From assembly GCA_050292235.1 (NCBI GenBank), contig JBNKLG010000008.1:1-54263 (forward strand): a DNA stretch of 54,263 nt, in the 5' to 3' direction. The stretch's first letter is position 1. Each line of letters opens with the position of its first letter. The position numbers were made by a program, and so were the translations under genes. Below are positions 8,108-17,781 of this stretch, one piece after another. Below the pieces are notes generated by a model. The model did no database searches, had not been told where the DNA came from, and saw only the letters and a list, made by a program, of their open reading frames with translations. The stretch comes from JBNKLG01 sp050292235. GTDB lineage: Bacteria > Pseudomonadota > Gammaproteobacteria > Chromatiales > Chromatiaceae.

Positions 8108-10213
8108 TCAAATCACCCGCTCATAGAAGGCATAGCCATTTTTTCCATCCCGCTTGGCCTGATAGAGAGCCTGATCTGCATGGCGTAACAGGGTTTCCGG
8201 TGTCCCTTTGTCTTTGGGATAGAGGGTCACCCCCAGACTTGCGGTCACCACCAGATTGCGGCTTTCGATCAAGACAGGCTGCGCAATCACATCCAGCAAT
8301 CGCCGAATACTCCGTTCGCATTCGTAGGCCTGTGAAAAACCCAACATCAGCAGGACAAACTCATCCCCTCCCAACCGGACCAGGGAATCGCCACCCCGCA
8401 TACAGGCGCTCACCCGACGGGTCATCTCGACCAACAGCTGATCACCCGCCCCATGACCATAGCTGTCATTAATGAGTTTGAAACCATCCAGGTCCATATA
8501 ACAAACGGCCATCATGGTACTCGCCCGGCGGGTCTGCGCCAGTGCCTGATCCATGCGATCGGCCAATAAATTGCGATTGGGCACGCCGGTCAGGGCATCA
8601 TAATAAGCAATGCGCTCAAGTCGTTGTTCGTTCTCCTTAACGGGCGTAATGTCAGCAAAGATGCCTGCATAGTGACTGATCTCTCCCCGGCGATCCCGCA
8701 CCACACTGATGGTGAGACGCTCGACGTAAACCTCGCCATCCTTACGCCGGTTCCAAACTTCGCCACTCCAGAAATCCTGCTCAGTCAGCACCTTCCACAT
8801 CTCGGCGTAGAAGGCCTCGTCCTGGTGTCCTGATCGCAACAGACTGGGCTTTTTGCCCAAAACATCTTCCCGCTCATAGCCCGTAATCCGGACAAAGGAT
8901 TGGTTAACCTCGACAATACGAACATCAGCATCGGTCACAAGAATCCCCTCTCGCGCATTGGTAATGACACTGGCAGTCAGCCGTTGCCAATCCTCAGCCT
9001 TACAGCGCTCGGTAATGTCCCGGGCAATATTCAATACTCCGACCCAATTTTTCTGGCGATCCCTCATCGGCGTTCGAAGAATATCAAAGGTGCCTTCATA
9101 ACCATTGGCAAAACGCAATACCTCCTGGGTTTCGAGCAGCCCCTCTGTCTCCCAATCCCGTCCTCCCTGACCGAAAGAATGGACATTGAGACCCAATCCG
9201 GCAAAATCCTGATCCGTTTTTCCCAGGATGTCCCACTCTTTCAAACCACAAAAGCGTTCGAAGGCCGCATTGCATGCCCGATAGGAGCCCTGCCGATCGA
9301 CCAGCCAGACCAGATCGGGAATGGTATTCACCAGTATGCGCAACAACTGGGTTTCATTGTCCAGCAGGGCATCGCTGATCTCATGGGAGAGCGTCTGAGT
9401 CAGATCATGCTCGGTCACTAGCCCCGCCAGATGACCATCCGCATCCACCACCACCAGATGCCGCGTGGCGCTTTGCAACATCTGTTGTGCCGCCTGATTC
9501 AGACTTGCCTCATTGGTCACACTGACGAGAGAGGTCGTCATGACATCCGCCAAAATCGCTTGAAGGTCGATTCGTTTTTGGGCATAAAACCGAACCACAT
9601 CCCGCTCGGTCAGGATACCCACCGGAATAGCACCATCCACCACGACAACACAGCTGTCCTTCTGGGCATGCATGAGGTTCAATGCCAGTCCAAGCTCAGC
9701 TTCGGGAGGAAGTGCCAACACGGTGCGGCTCATGACAGAGGCCACTTGGCGGTGACCCGCGATCACCTCAAGCTGCATATGGAGCCGGAAATCCGTTTCG
9801 CTGAGTACCCCGGCCAGCCTGCCCTCATCATTGACCACCACCAGATGACGGATATTCTCCTGTAAACAGAGGCGATAGGCCTGGGTCTCATCAGTACTGG
9901 CATTGACCGTTACCACTGGCGCCGACATGACCTGCTCTACAGGTGTCTCTGGATCATGGCCCGATTGCATGGCCCGCAGAATATTACGCTCGGTCAGAAT
10001 ACCGACCGGTCGTTCTCCGGCATCAAGAATAACGATGGAGGAGATATGCTGACGGCTCATGACTTCTGCCGCCTCCCCCAGAGTACCCTCAACTGGCAGA
10101 GAGACCACCTTGGTCGTAGCAAACGTCAACAGGGAACGCGCCCCACTCTGGGCGCCGAGGCTTTGGGTTTGTGCAGCTAGGCTCATCTTACCGACAACCG
10201 ATGAAGGTGGCAT
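8108..10213 (-). CDS. CBS(x4)-PAS(x2)-GGDEF diguanylate cyclase
   Basis: 701 residues. Two CBS pairs (four repeats) fill about residues 35-280, with recurring GILTER and GLVTEHD motifs. Two PAS domains follow at about 290-400 and 415-530; the second has the ITGYEREDVLGKKPSLLRSG pattern. The GGDEF domain occupies about 535-701. The active motif RLGGDEF (615-619) is intact, and an RGGD inhibitory site lies five residues before it, so active and feedback-controlled c-di-GMP synthesis is expected. No EAL or HD-GYP domain and no membrane segment are seen, so the protein is probably cytosolic. CBS pairs usually bind adenine nucleotides; ligand control here is inferred. An ATG at codon 10 (10186) is an alternative start. 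It lies immediately upstream of trpF. Confidence 0.93.
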   Translation of the reverse strand: MPPSSVVGKMSLAAQTQSLGAQSGARSLLTFATTKVVSLPVEGTLGEAAEVMSRQHISSIVILDAGERPVGILTERNILRAMQSGHDPETPVEQVMSAPVVTVNASTDETQAYRLCLQENIRHLVVVNDEGRLAGVLSETDFRLHMQLEVIAGHRQVASVMSRTVLALPPEAELGLALNLMHAQKDSCVVVVDGAIPVGILTERDVVRFYAQKRIDLQAILADVMTTSLVSVTNEASLNQAAQQMLQSATRHLVVVDADGHLAGLVTEHDLTQTLSHEISDALLDNETQLLRILVNTIPDLVWLVDRQGSYRACNAAFERFCGLKEWDILGKTDQDFAGLGLNVHSFGQGGRDWETEGLLETQEVLRFANGYEGTFDILRTPMRDRQKNWVGVLNIARDITERCKAEDWQRLTASVITNAREGILVTDADVRIVEVNQSFVRITGYEREDVLGKKPSLLRSGHQDEAFYAEMWKVLTEQDFWSGEVWNRRKDGEVYVERLTISVVRDRRGEISHYAGIFADITPVKENEQRLERIAYYDALTGVPNRNLLADRMDQALAQTRRASTMMAVCYMDLDGFKLINDSYGHGAGDQLLVEMTRRVSACMRGGDSLVRLGGDEFVLLMLGFSQAYECERSIRRLLDVIAQPVLIESRNLVVTASLGVTLYPKDKGTPETLLRHADQALYQAKRDGKNGYAFYERVI

Positions 10214-10380
10214 TGGGGCAATGGAAAAGAGTTTACCTTTCTACAGCTATCCGGTAAAACCCGTGGAAATTCTTTTGCAAAAGGAATCAGACCATCCGCA
10301 TGGAAGCCCTTGAATTAGGATTGTTCATGGACCCATTCCCCCACCCTTTTTCGAAAAATTGATCCGCCTGTCTATTATTG

Positions 10381-11508
10381 ATGTTTCTACGACGACTTCT
10401 TTTCATTAGCCTGTTCATTGGCCTGCTGGGGCTGGCCAATTTCTATATCTACCGCCGCTTTTTCAGGCGCCTGACACCGCCTTTTGACCGGCTTGGTGCC
10501 ATCACCATGAGCCTTCTCATGTTTGGAGAGCTTCTTATGGCGTTGGACCTGTTCCTGGATTTTCTACCGCCCTCTCCAATCCTCTATCTCCTGATGGCCA
10601 GCTTCATCGGCATGAGCTTCATCCTGTTGCTGGTGGCGCTCGTCTACGACCTGACACTCACGGTCTCCCGCCATGTCCCCGTCGATCAGGAGAGGCGTCG
10701 AACCATCAAGATCTTTTTTGATGCCGGCGTTCTCCTTGGCGCGCTCTCCTATCTGTTTTGGGGATTTATTGAAGGTGCCCGAAAACCCCGCACCAACGAC
10801 GTACTGGTGCGCATACCGGACTTTCCACTCCCCGGCTTCACCATTGCCCAACTGACGGATGTCCATATCGGTCGAACCCTAAAAGAGGCATTTCTTCAGG
10901 AAGTGATCAGCCGAATCAATGAGATGCAGCCAGACCTGGTCGTCATCACGGGGGACCTCTGCGACCTGCCTGCCCACAAGATCCGCCAGGATCTGCAGCC
11001 GCTCACAGCACTGAAAGCCCCCTGCTACTTCGTCACGGGCAACCATGAATATTTCCATGGTGTAGCGCCCATTCTGGAGATGCTGCGAGAGCTGGGTATT
11101 CGACCGCTGACCAACGAATCGGTGCGTCTGGGCAAGGGAGATCAATCGATCAATCTGGTGGGACTCAATGATCTGACCGGCCAACGCCTTGGTCTCCATC
11201 CACCGGATGTGGCTGCCGCCTTCCGACAGGTCGATCCGGCCAAACCGACGATTGTCCTCTCCCACCAACCCAAGTCCCTTGCCCTGCTTAAGGACGTGGC
11301 ATTCGATCTGAGGCTGAGCTGCCACACCCATGGCGGCCAGATATTTCCCTTCGGCGCACTGGTCAAAATGGACCAGCCCTATCTGGCAGGGCTCTACCAA
11401 CACACAACCAGACAACAGATTTTTGTCAGCCGAGGCACCGGCTATTGGGGGCCGCCACTACGGGTACTGGCACCCAGTGAAATCAGTCGCATTGTGATTA
11501 GCGCTTAG
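10381..11508 (+). CDS. Membrane-anchored calcineurin-like metallophosphoesterase
   Basis: 375 residues. About four hydrophobic segments fill the N-terminal ~135 residues, followed by a metallophosphoesterase domain. The domain has the full metal-binding series: QLTDVHIG (D.H), VVITGDLCD (GD), FVTGNHEY (GNHE), LSHQP and CHTHGGQ (H.H). This resembles the YkuE/YaeI group, in which some members act on lipid-linked phosphates such as UDP-diacylglucosamine; the substrate here cannot be told from sequence. The ATG at 10381 follows an in-frame TTG, and no strong ribosome site is visible. It is divergent from the GGDEF gene and convergent with the BCCT transporter. Confidence 0.88.
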   Translation: MFLRRLLFISLFIGLLGLANFYIYRRFFRRLTPPFDRLGAITMSLLMFGELLMALDLFLDFLPPSPILYLLMASFIGMSFILLLVALVYDLTLTVSRHVPVDQERRRTIKIFFDAGVLLGALSYLFWGFIEGARKPRTNDVLVRIPDFPLPGFTIAQLTDVHIGRTLKEAFLQEVISRINEMQPDLVVITGDLCDLPAHKIRQDLQPLTALKAPCYFVTGNHEYFHGVAPILEMLRELGIRPLTNESVRLGKGDQSINLVGLNDLTGQRLGLHPPDVAAAFRQVDPAKPTIVLSHQPKSLALLKDVAFDLRLSCHTHGGQIFPFGALVKMDQPYLAGLYQHTTRQQIFVSRGTGYWGPPLRVLAPSEISRIVISA

Positions 11509-11541
11509 CCATCCCATCGACAGCATGAAAGGATCCGTTTC

Positions 11542-13116
11542 CTATTGATGGAGCAGCTTGTGCTCGTGGTTCAGCCCTTTGTAGAGACTGACACACATCG
11601 CCAAAAGCACCAGTGTAAACGGCAGCCCGGTGGTTATCGCCCCTGCCTGCAGAGCTTTCAGTGCCTCCTTGCCGCCACCATAGAGCAGTGCTCCGGCGAT
11701 CAGCCCCTCCAGACTGGCCCAGAAGATGCGTTGTGGCACTGGCGCATCCAGCTTGCCACCCGCCGTGATGCTGTCGATCACCAGCGAACCGGAATCGGAC
11801 GAGGTGATGAAAAACACCAGCACCAGCACGATACCCAGAAAAGAGCTGACGGTGGCCAGAGGCAGATTCTCCAGCATCTGGAACATCGCCAAAGGAACCT
11901 TGCCGATGCCATCGCTAAGTTGGCCCACGTGATGCTGCACCTGATCCAGCGCCGAGCCGCCAAAGGCTGACATCCAGATGATGGTGATCAGGGCCGGTAC
12001 CAGCAGCACTGCGACCAGAAATTCGCGCACGGTTCTGCCGCGGGAGATCCGGGCGATGAACATACCGACAAAGGGTGACCAGGAGATCCACCAGGCCCAG
12101 TAGAAAACGGTCCAGCCATGTAACCAGGTCTCGTCTTCACGACCGATCCAGTTGCTCAGCGGGATGATTTCTGCCAGATAATTGCCGGTGGTAACCCCCA
12201 TGGTTTTAAAAATCTCCAGCGTCGGACCAGCAATCAGCACAAACAGTAACAGCACCACAGCAATCAGCATATTGATATTACTGAGGACCTTCACGCCACC
12301 ATCCAATCCTCTCACCACAGAAAGGATGGCCACCGAGGTGACGCCGACCACAATCGCCAGTTGCACATTAAGGCCCGCTTTGATACCGAACAGAAAATGG
12401 AGGCCGGACGCTGCCTGTTGGGCACCAAGTCCCAGAGAGGTGGCAAGCCCAAAGATTGTCGCCAGTACAGCCAGGATATCGATCAAATCACCCACCCGCC
12501 CCCAGACGCGATCACCCAGCAGCGGATAGAAGGTGGAGCGTACCGTCAACGGCATCTCTTTGTTGTAAGCGAAAAACGCCAGTGACAGACCCACCACAGC
12601 GTAGATCGCCCAGGGATGCAACCCCCAGTGGTACATCGTGGCGCCCATCGCCATACCTGCAGCCTCAGCCGTCCCCGGCTTGACATTCAGTGGCGTGCCG
12701 TACCAATTGGTGTAATAGGCCACCGGTTCAGCCACACTCCAAAACATCAGGCCAATACCCATACCCGCAGCAAACAACATGGCAAACCACGAGAGATTGG
12801 AAAAATCGGGAGTGGCATCCTGACCACCCAGCCTGATCTGACCAACTGGCAGAAAAATCAGGGCCAGACAAAACAGCACGAACACATTGCCGCCCAGCAT
12901 GAACAGCCAGTCGAAGTGGTTAATGACCCACCCCTTAGCACTACCGAGGGCCTCATTGGCCACCTCGGGGAACATCATCGTACCGATGACGAAAACCAGG
13001 ATCAGCATGGAGCTGATGAAAAAGACCGGATTATGCAGATCCATCCCCATGACCTGGACATTATCCTGACCTATCTCGTAATCGGTTTGAAAATCTGCTT
13101 CGCTAACTTCTGACAT
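11542..13116 (-). CDS. BCCT-family transporter (betaine/choline/carnitine type)
   Basis: 524 residues with about twelve membrane spans. Family marks are the glycine-rich AGMGIGLMFWSVAEPV segment in the third span and the aromatic stretch WTVFYWAWWISWSPFVGMFI, which holds the tryptophans that form the quaternary-ammonium cage. FITSSDSGSLVID comes near the end. BCCT proteins import compounds such as glycine betaine, choline or carnitine, mostly with sodium or protons. The exact substrate is unknown. I chose the ATG at 13116 because GAGG lies five bases upstream, rather than the GTG two codons earlier. There is no long regulatory C-terminal tail. A porin gene ends 48 nt upstream on the same strand. 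Confidence 0.93.
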   Translation of the reverse strand: MSEVSEADFQTDYEIGQDNVQVMGMDLHNPVFFISSMLILVFVIGTMMFPEVANEALGSAKGWVINHFDWLFMLGGNVFVLFCLALIFLPVGQIRLGGQDATPDFSNLSWFAMLFAAGMGIGLMFWSVAEPVAYYTNWYGTPLNVKPGTAEAAGMAMGATMYHWGLHPWAIYAVVGLSLAFFAYNKEMPLTVRSTFYPLLGDRVWGRVGDLIDILAVLATIFGLATSLGLGAQQAASGLHFLFGIKAGLNVQLAIVVGVTSVAILSVVRGLDGGVKVLSNINMLIAVVLLLFVLIAGPTLEIFKTMGVTTGNYLAEIIPLSNWIGREDETWLHGWTVFYWAWWISWSPFVGMFIARISRGRTVREFLVAVLLVPALITIIWMSAFGGSALDQVQHHVGQLSDGIGKVPLAMFQMLENLPLATVSSFLGIVLVLVFFITSSDSGSLVIDSITAGGKLDAPVPQRIFWASLEGLIAGALLYGGGKEALKALQAGAITTGLPFTLVLLAMCVSLYKGLNHEHKLLHQ

Positions 13117-13163
13117 TTTCACCTCGTTGATGCAGGGTACGTCTCATCTCTCAGCAACAAGGC

Positions 13164-14219
13164 TCAGAAATAGTAATCAACAGTCGCATAAACCGCTGAA
13201 AAATCGCTCTTATAGGGATCGCCATTGCGATCAATATCACCGCTGGAATTCAGGTATTCGAGATATAGATTGCCGGACCCGTAGCTATAACTCACACCGG
13301 CCGCATGGGCAGTGACATTGCCTGCGTTATTGCCTTTGGTACGACTCTCTGCCGTAGAGGCATCGAGATAATAGGACCAGTTACCGTCTTTATAGCCAAC
13401 CTCCACAGCTGCCCGCCAATTATCTATATCGTTGGCAAGATTGGGGATTTCCCGGTGGACTGAGAGGTATTGCGCTTTGGTATAGAGTTTGTCGAATTGA
13501 CCGACATAGTGCAGATTGAGCGCGTGGTGTGTTCCATTGGTCGCTCTTGCTGATGCAGACGAGAGATTCTGTAGTTTTCCTGACTGCAGAGAAACACCGA
13601 GGGTATGCCCTGGAGCAAAGCGATAGTCAATATTACCCACCAATGTCCGCACCTTGCGATAGGTGACGGAACTTCCCCAGTGACCATTATCGTCTGTGGT
13701 ATCCGTACTGGTCGAACCCCAGTCATCCGCATGGTAATAGGCCAGGTCGTACTTCAGTGAATCATTTTCGCGACTGTATTTAAGCCCCACATCCATTTGG
13801 TCGCCATAACCGCCCAGCAAGAGATCGCCGGGCCAGAAGTTGGCCGTTTTCCACCCGAAAGGGACCTGATTTTTCCCCAGGATCAACTGACTCTTTTCAG
13901 CAAAACGATAACCAACCCAGGCCTTGTGAATCGTGTATTTACCGCCAGTCCAATTATTCACCGGATCAGAAAAGCTACCGCGACCAAAACGGGTTTCCGT
14001 CGAAAAAAGCCAGGGACTGGCCTTGTCTTTACTGTCGATATAGAGGATTAATGCCTCGCCGCCCACCTCACCCTCGGGCTTGGATGGATAGATGGAATCG
14101 GTCACTTTGCTGTAGTTAAGCCACAATCCACCGCCAATCGATGGTTCAGCCATAGCCGGTAGTGAGCCCAGTGTGAGGAGAGGAACGATGGGGAATAGGA
14201 CAGATGTTTTTTTGGTCAT
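13164..14219 (-). CDS. Outer-membrane beta-barrel porin
   Basis: 351 residues from the ATG at 14219, which has GGAG upstream. A signal peptide (KKTSVLFPIVPLLTLGSLPAMA) is followed by a mature chain of alternating short amphipathic strands and ends in the aromatic YATVDYYF. The terminal Phe is the usual outer-membrane assembly signal. Segments such as ILGKNQVPFGWKTANFWPGD resemble phosphate-selective or DcaP-like porins, but I cannot assign a family. The next gene on the strand, 48 nt away, is a BCCT transporter, so the pair may move the same solute across both membranes (inference). Confidence 0.8.
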   Translation of the reverse strand: MTKKTSVLFPIVPLLTLGSLPAMAEPSIGGGLWLNYSKVTDSIYPSKPEGEVGGEALILYIDSKDKASPWLFSTETRFGRGSFSDPVNNWTGGKYTIHKAWVGYRFAEKSQLILGKNQVPFGWKTANFWPGDLLLGGYGDQMDVGLKYSRENDSLKYDLAYYHADDWGSTSTDTTDDNGHWGSSVTYRKVRTLVGNIDYRFAPGHTLGVSLQSGKLQNLSSASARATNGTHHALNLHYVGQFDKLYTKAQYLSVHREIPNLANDIDNWRAAVEVGYKDGNWSYYLDASTAESRTKGNNAGNVTAHAAGVSYSYGSGNLYLEYLNSSGDIDRNGDPYKSDFSAVYATVDYYF

Positions 14220-14809
14220 AGGATTCTCCAAGCAGACTGCCCGATGCCGTGCAACCTGCAAGGACAAAACATGCCATGCTTTGGCGAAATAAGTACAACG
14301 ACGACGTCTCTGCGCGTATGAATTTTCGATGCTCTTTTTTTAAAAAAACATATCTACGCTAAGACTGCAAACCCAATGCAACGGAAAGAGATAAAAAACA
14401 TCCCGGGAAGGGCCATTAATTAACCAACTGATTTGGTTTGATATTATATTAAAGACATCTCAACAATAAGGCTCGCAACCCCATGGGAAACCAGATCAAA
14501 ACCACCCTCATCTTCTCTGATAAAAGAAGAGAGAAAGGCCATTAAGGATGCAGAAAAAAATGAACGATGCCCACCCGAATTTGGAGGGCAGCCTTAAAGC
14601 GATTTATTATCAAATTTGAACACCGTTTGAATGACCACCACTCAATCGGTAGTTACACAGAATTATTTACAGGCTCTCCAATCGTGAAATTGGAAAGCGG
14701 CTTTGCCGCCATCACACTACGATTGGCAGGGAACTCTCAAGCATAATGGCAGAATTTTTGGCCCCTATCTTTATGAACGGGGAGAAAAGCTAGCCCAAGA
14801 ACGCCGCCA
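14220..14809. other. Gene-free gap with degraded-looking small frames and inverted repeats
   Basis: AT-rich, especially 14320-14620. No intact recognisable gene. Three short plus-strand frames lie in a row: 14483-14545 (20 codons, begins MGNQIKTTLIF), 14548-14619 (23 codons) and 14631-14828, which is broken by a TGA at 14685. Inverted repeats: AACCAA/TTGGTT at 14422-14438, TCCAAT/ATTGGA at 14677-14694, CCAATCGT/ACGATTGG at 14678-14726, and a nested GCGGC-TTT-GCCGC hairpin at 14697-14709. The last lies downstream of nuoN and could help end the nuo transcript, but it has no long T run. I see no good promoter for the porin. Confidence 0.5.
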
Positions 14810-16240
14810 TCAGTCGAAGGCCAACTGACAAGCCGACAAGAGCATCGTAGGAAAGAGTCCAAAGACCAGCATGGCCAGACCATTCAGTGTCAGACCTAGG
14901 CGCAAATCCCAGCCAGACGTCAGGGGTGCTGTGGTTTCCGGTTCATCAAAGTACATCAGCTTGATGATGCGCAGGTAGTAGAAGGCACCGATGATGGAGA
15001 AGAAGACCGCCACCAGGGCAACCCAAAGCAGATCGACACCCACCACGGCCTGCAACACGAACAGCTTGGCAAAGAAGCCGACCGTTGGCGGCACACCGGC
15101 CATGGAGAACATGAGCAGCAGCATCATGCCCGCAAACCAGGGGCTGCGACGATTGAGCCCTTTGAGATCATTCAAGGTCTCTGCGCTGAAGCCCTCTCGC
15201 CCGAGGAAGACCAGGATGCCAAAGCCACCCAATGCCATGATGGCGTAGCTGATGGCGTAGAACATGGCTGAGCTGTAGCCCTCGGCATTCCCCGCCAGCA
15301 GACCCAACAACAGGAAACCCACATGGGAGATGGTGGAGTAGGCAAACATGCGTTTGATGTTCTTTTGCGCCAGGGCGAAAACATTACCCACGGCCATGGA
15401 CAGAACTGCAAGGATGACCAGCATGCCCTGCCAATCCTGTTGCAGGGTCGCCATCCCATCCACCAGCAGGCGCACGGCAAAGGCAAAGGCAGCGATTTTG
15501 GGAATGCTGCCGATGAAGAGCGCCGTTGCGGTGGTGGTGCCCTGATAGACATCGGGCACCCACATGTGGAAAGGCACAGCACCCAGTTTGAAAGCCAAGC
15601 CGATGACCACGAAGACCAGACCAAAGACCAGCACCAGATTGTTGGAACCTGTCAGCGCAGCCGAAATGGTTTCCAGATAGAGGGAGCCGGTCGCACCATA
15701 GACCATGGACATGCCATACAGCAACATGCCGGAGGCCACGGCCCCCAGCACAAAATACTTCATCGCCGCTTCCGAGGCCTCCGCAGAATCGCGATCAAAG
15801 GCCACCAGGGCATAGAGGCAGAGGGCCAGCAGCTCCAGCCCCAGATAGAGGGTCAGAAAGCTCTCGGCGGAAACCATCACCATCATGCCCAACAGCCCCA
15901 GGAGTCCGAGTACGAAAAACTCGCCCTTGAACAGACCACGGGTACGCAGATCATGTTTGGCATAGAGAAAGGCACCGAAAGAAAGAATCACCATCATCGC
16001 CTTGAGGGTGGTGGCCATGGGGTCGGCCACATAATGGCCATCAAAGGCCAGTTGCCGTCCTTCTTCACCAACCAAAAGCACCACCGCCAACACCAAAACC
16101 AGTCCGGTCTGGGTCAGGATGTAACTGAAAAGGCGCTGTTCATCGGTGAGGAATACATCCACCAGCAACACCAAGCAAGCCAGTGCAAGCAGGGTCAGTT
16201 CGGGCAGGATGAGCACCAGATTGTTGATATCAAAAGCCAT
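14810..16240 (-). CDS. nuoN: NADH-quinone oxidoreductase subunit N
   Basis: NuoN is one of three antiporter-like proton-pumping subunits in the membrane arm of complex I. The 476-residue chain has about fourteen hydrophobic spans. The family core is present (YSTISHVGFLLLGLLAG), as are the lysine-bearing span VIGLAFKLGAVPFHMWVPDV, GLELLALCLYALVAF and the FSMAGVPPTVGFFAKL segment. It is the last gene of the nuo operon, 16 nt after the nuoM stop. Confidence 0.97.
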   Translation of the reverse strand: MAFDINNLVLILPELTLLALACLVLLVDVFLTDEQRLFSYILTQTGLVLVLAVVLLVGEEGRQLAFDGHYVADPMATTLKAMMVILSFGAFLYAKHDLRTRGLFKGEFFVLGLLGLLGMMVMVSAESFLTLYLGLELLALCLYALVAFDRDSAEASEAAMKYFVLGAVASGMLLYGMSMVYGATGSLYLETISAALTGSNNLVLVFGLVFVVIGLAFKLGAVPFHMWVPDVYQGTTTATALFIGSIPKIAAFAFAVRLLVDGMATLQQDWQGMLVILAVLSMAVGNVFALAQKNIKRMFAYSTISHVGFLLLGLLAGNAEGYSSAMFYAISYAIMALGGFGILVFLGREGFSAETLNDLKGLNRRSPWFAGMMLLLMFSMAGVPPTVGFFAKLFVLQAVVGVDLLWVALVAVFFSIIGAFYYLRIIKLMYFDEPETTAPLTSGWDLRLGLTLNGLAMLVFGLFPTMLLSACQLAFD

Positions 16241-16256
16241 TGGCGTCGTTCCTACA

Positions 16257-17774
16257 TCAGAGCTTGTTGGAATGGAGGACGTGTTGCAGCAGGTTCTGGA
16301 TACTCACATCCATCACCTCCACCAGCGGCGCTGGCCAAAGACCCAGCACCAGAACCGCAATGGCCAGGGTGACCATCACCAGGGTCTCACGGGCATTCAT
16401 GTCCTGCAGGGCAGCCACTTTATCGTTGGCCACCTCACCAAAGACCACGCGCTTCACCATCCAGAGGGTATAAGCGGCGCCGATGATCAGGGTCGTAGCC
16501 GCCAGAAAGGCGAACCAGAAATCAGCCCGGAAGCTGGCCAGAATCACCATGAACTCGCCAACGAATCCGGAAGTACCCGGCAGCCCGGCGTTGGACATGG
16601 CGAAGAAGACCATGAAGGCCGCAAACCAGGGCATGGTGTTGACCACGCCACCATAATCGCCGATTTGACGGCTGTGGATGCGGTCGTAGAGCACGCCAAC
16701 ACAGAGGAACATGGCGGCGGAGATGAAGCCATGGGAGACCATCTGCACCATGCCGCCCTCAAGACCCAGCACACCACCGCCGGTCACATCACTACGACCC
16801 GCAATGAGGAAGACGATGAAGAAGCCCAGGGTGACAAAACCCATGTGGGCGATGGAAGAGTAGGCGATCAGCTTCTTCATGTCCTGCTGCACCAGGGCGA
16901 CAAAGCCGATATAAACCACCGCAATCAGGGACATGCCGATGATCAGCCAGTCCAGATGACTGCTGGCATCAGGAGTAATGGGCAGGGAGAAACGCAGGAA
17001 GCCATAACCACCAATCTTCAACATGATGGCCGCCAGGATCACCGAACCGCCGGTGGGCGCCTCGACGTGGGCATCGGGCAGCCAGGTATGTACCGGCCAC
17101 ATCGGCACCTTGACCGCAAAGGCCATCAAGAAGGCGATGAAGATGTAGATCTGTTCGGTCAGGCTCAGTTTCAGACCGTGGAAGGCCAGAATCTCCATGC
17201 TGCCGGACTTGAAATACATATAGATCAGGGCCACCAGCATGAACACCGAACCGAAGAAGGTGTAGAGGAAGAACTTGATGGTGGCATAGACCCGGTTCGG
17301 GCCGCCCCAGACACCGATGATGATGAACATCGGGATCAGCATCGCCTCCCAGAAGACATAGAAGAGCATGGCATCCAGCGAGCTGAAGACACCGACCATC
17401 ACCCCTTCCATGATCAGGAAGGCCGCCATGTATTGGTGCGGTTTGTATTGGATGACTTCCCAACCGGCGATGATCACCAGCACCATGATGAAGGTAGTCA
17501 GCAGAATCAGCGGCATGGAGATACCGTCTACGCCCAGGTAGTACTCCACTTTGAACATCTCGATCCAGGGCAGCCGCTCGACAAACTGCATCTGTGCCGT
17601 GGTGGCATCAAAGCCGGACCAGAGCGGAATGCTGACCAGAAAGGTGATGATGGAGACCCAGAGGGCCAGCCAACGGGTAATACCAGGGGCCTTGTCACCA
17701 CTGGCCAGCACCATGAAGCCACCGATGATAGGCAGCCAGATCACCAGACTGAGAAGGGGAAAGTCTGCACTCAT
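16257..17774 (-). CDS. nuoM: NADH-quinone oxidoreductase subunit M
   Basis: NuoM is a proton-pumping antiporter-like subunit of complex I. The 505 residues span the membrane about fourteen times. Typical segments are VEYYLGVDGISMPLILLTT, the conserved Glu-bearing FYVFWEAMLIPMFIIIGVWG, FAVKVPMWPVHTWLPDAHVE with the channel lysine, and AYSSIAHMGFVTLG. It starts 7 nt after the nuoL stop and is followed by nuoN. Confidence 0.98.
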   Translation of the reverse strand: MSADFPLLSLVIWLPIIGGFMVLASGDKAPGITRWLALWVSIITFLVSIPLWSGFDATTAQMQFVERLPWIEMFKVEYYLGVDGISMPLILLTTFIMVLVIIAGWEVIQYKPHQYMAAFLIMEGVMVGVFSSLDAMLFYVFWEAMLIPMFIIIGVWGGPNRVYATIKFFLYTFFGSVFMLVALIYMYFKSGSMEILAFHGLKLSLTEQIYIFIAFLMAFAVKVPMWPVHTWLPDAHVEAPTGGSVILAAIMLKIGGYGFLRFSLPITPDASSHLDWLIIGMSLIAVVYIGFVALVQQDMKKLIAYSSIAHMGFVTLGFFIVFLIAGRSDVTGGGVLGLEGGMVQMVSHGFISAAMFLCVGVLYDRIHSRQIGDYGGVVNTMPWFAAFMVFFAMSNAGLPGTSGFVGEFMVILASFRADFWFAFLAATTLIIGAAYTLWMVKRVVFGEVANDKVAALQDMNARETLVMVTLAIAVLVLGLWPAPLVEVMDVSIQNLLQHVLHSNKL

Positions 17775-17781
17775 GCCGGCT

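Noticed and set aside
14685..14687. In-frame TGA read as selenocysteine
   Set aside because: No typical selenocysteine-insertion hairpin or selenoprotein family is seen; decay of a small frame is simpler.
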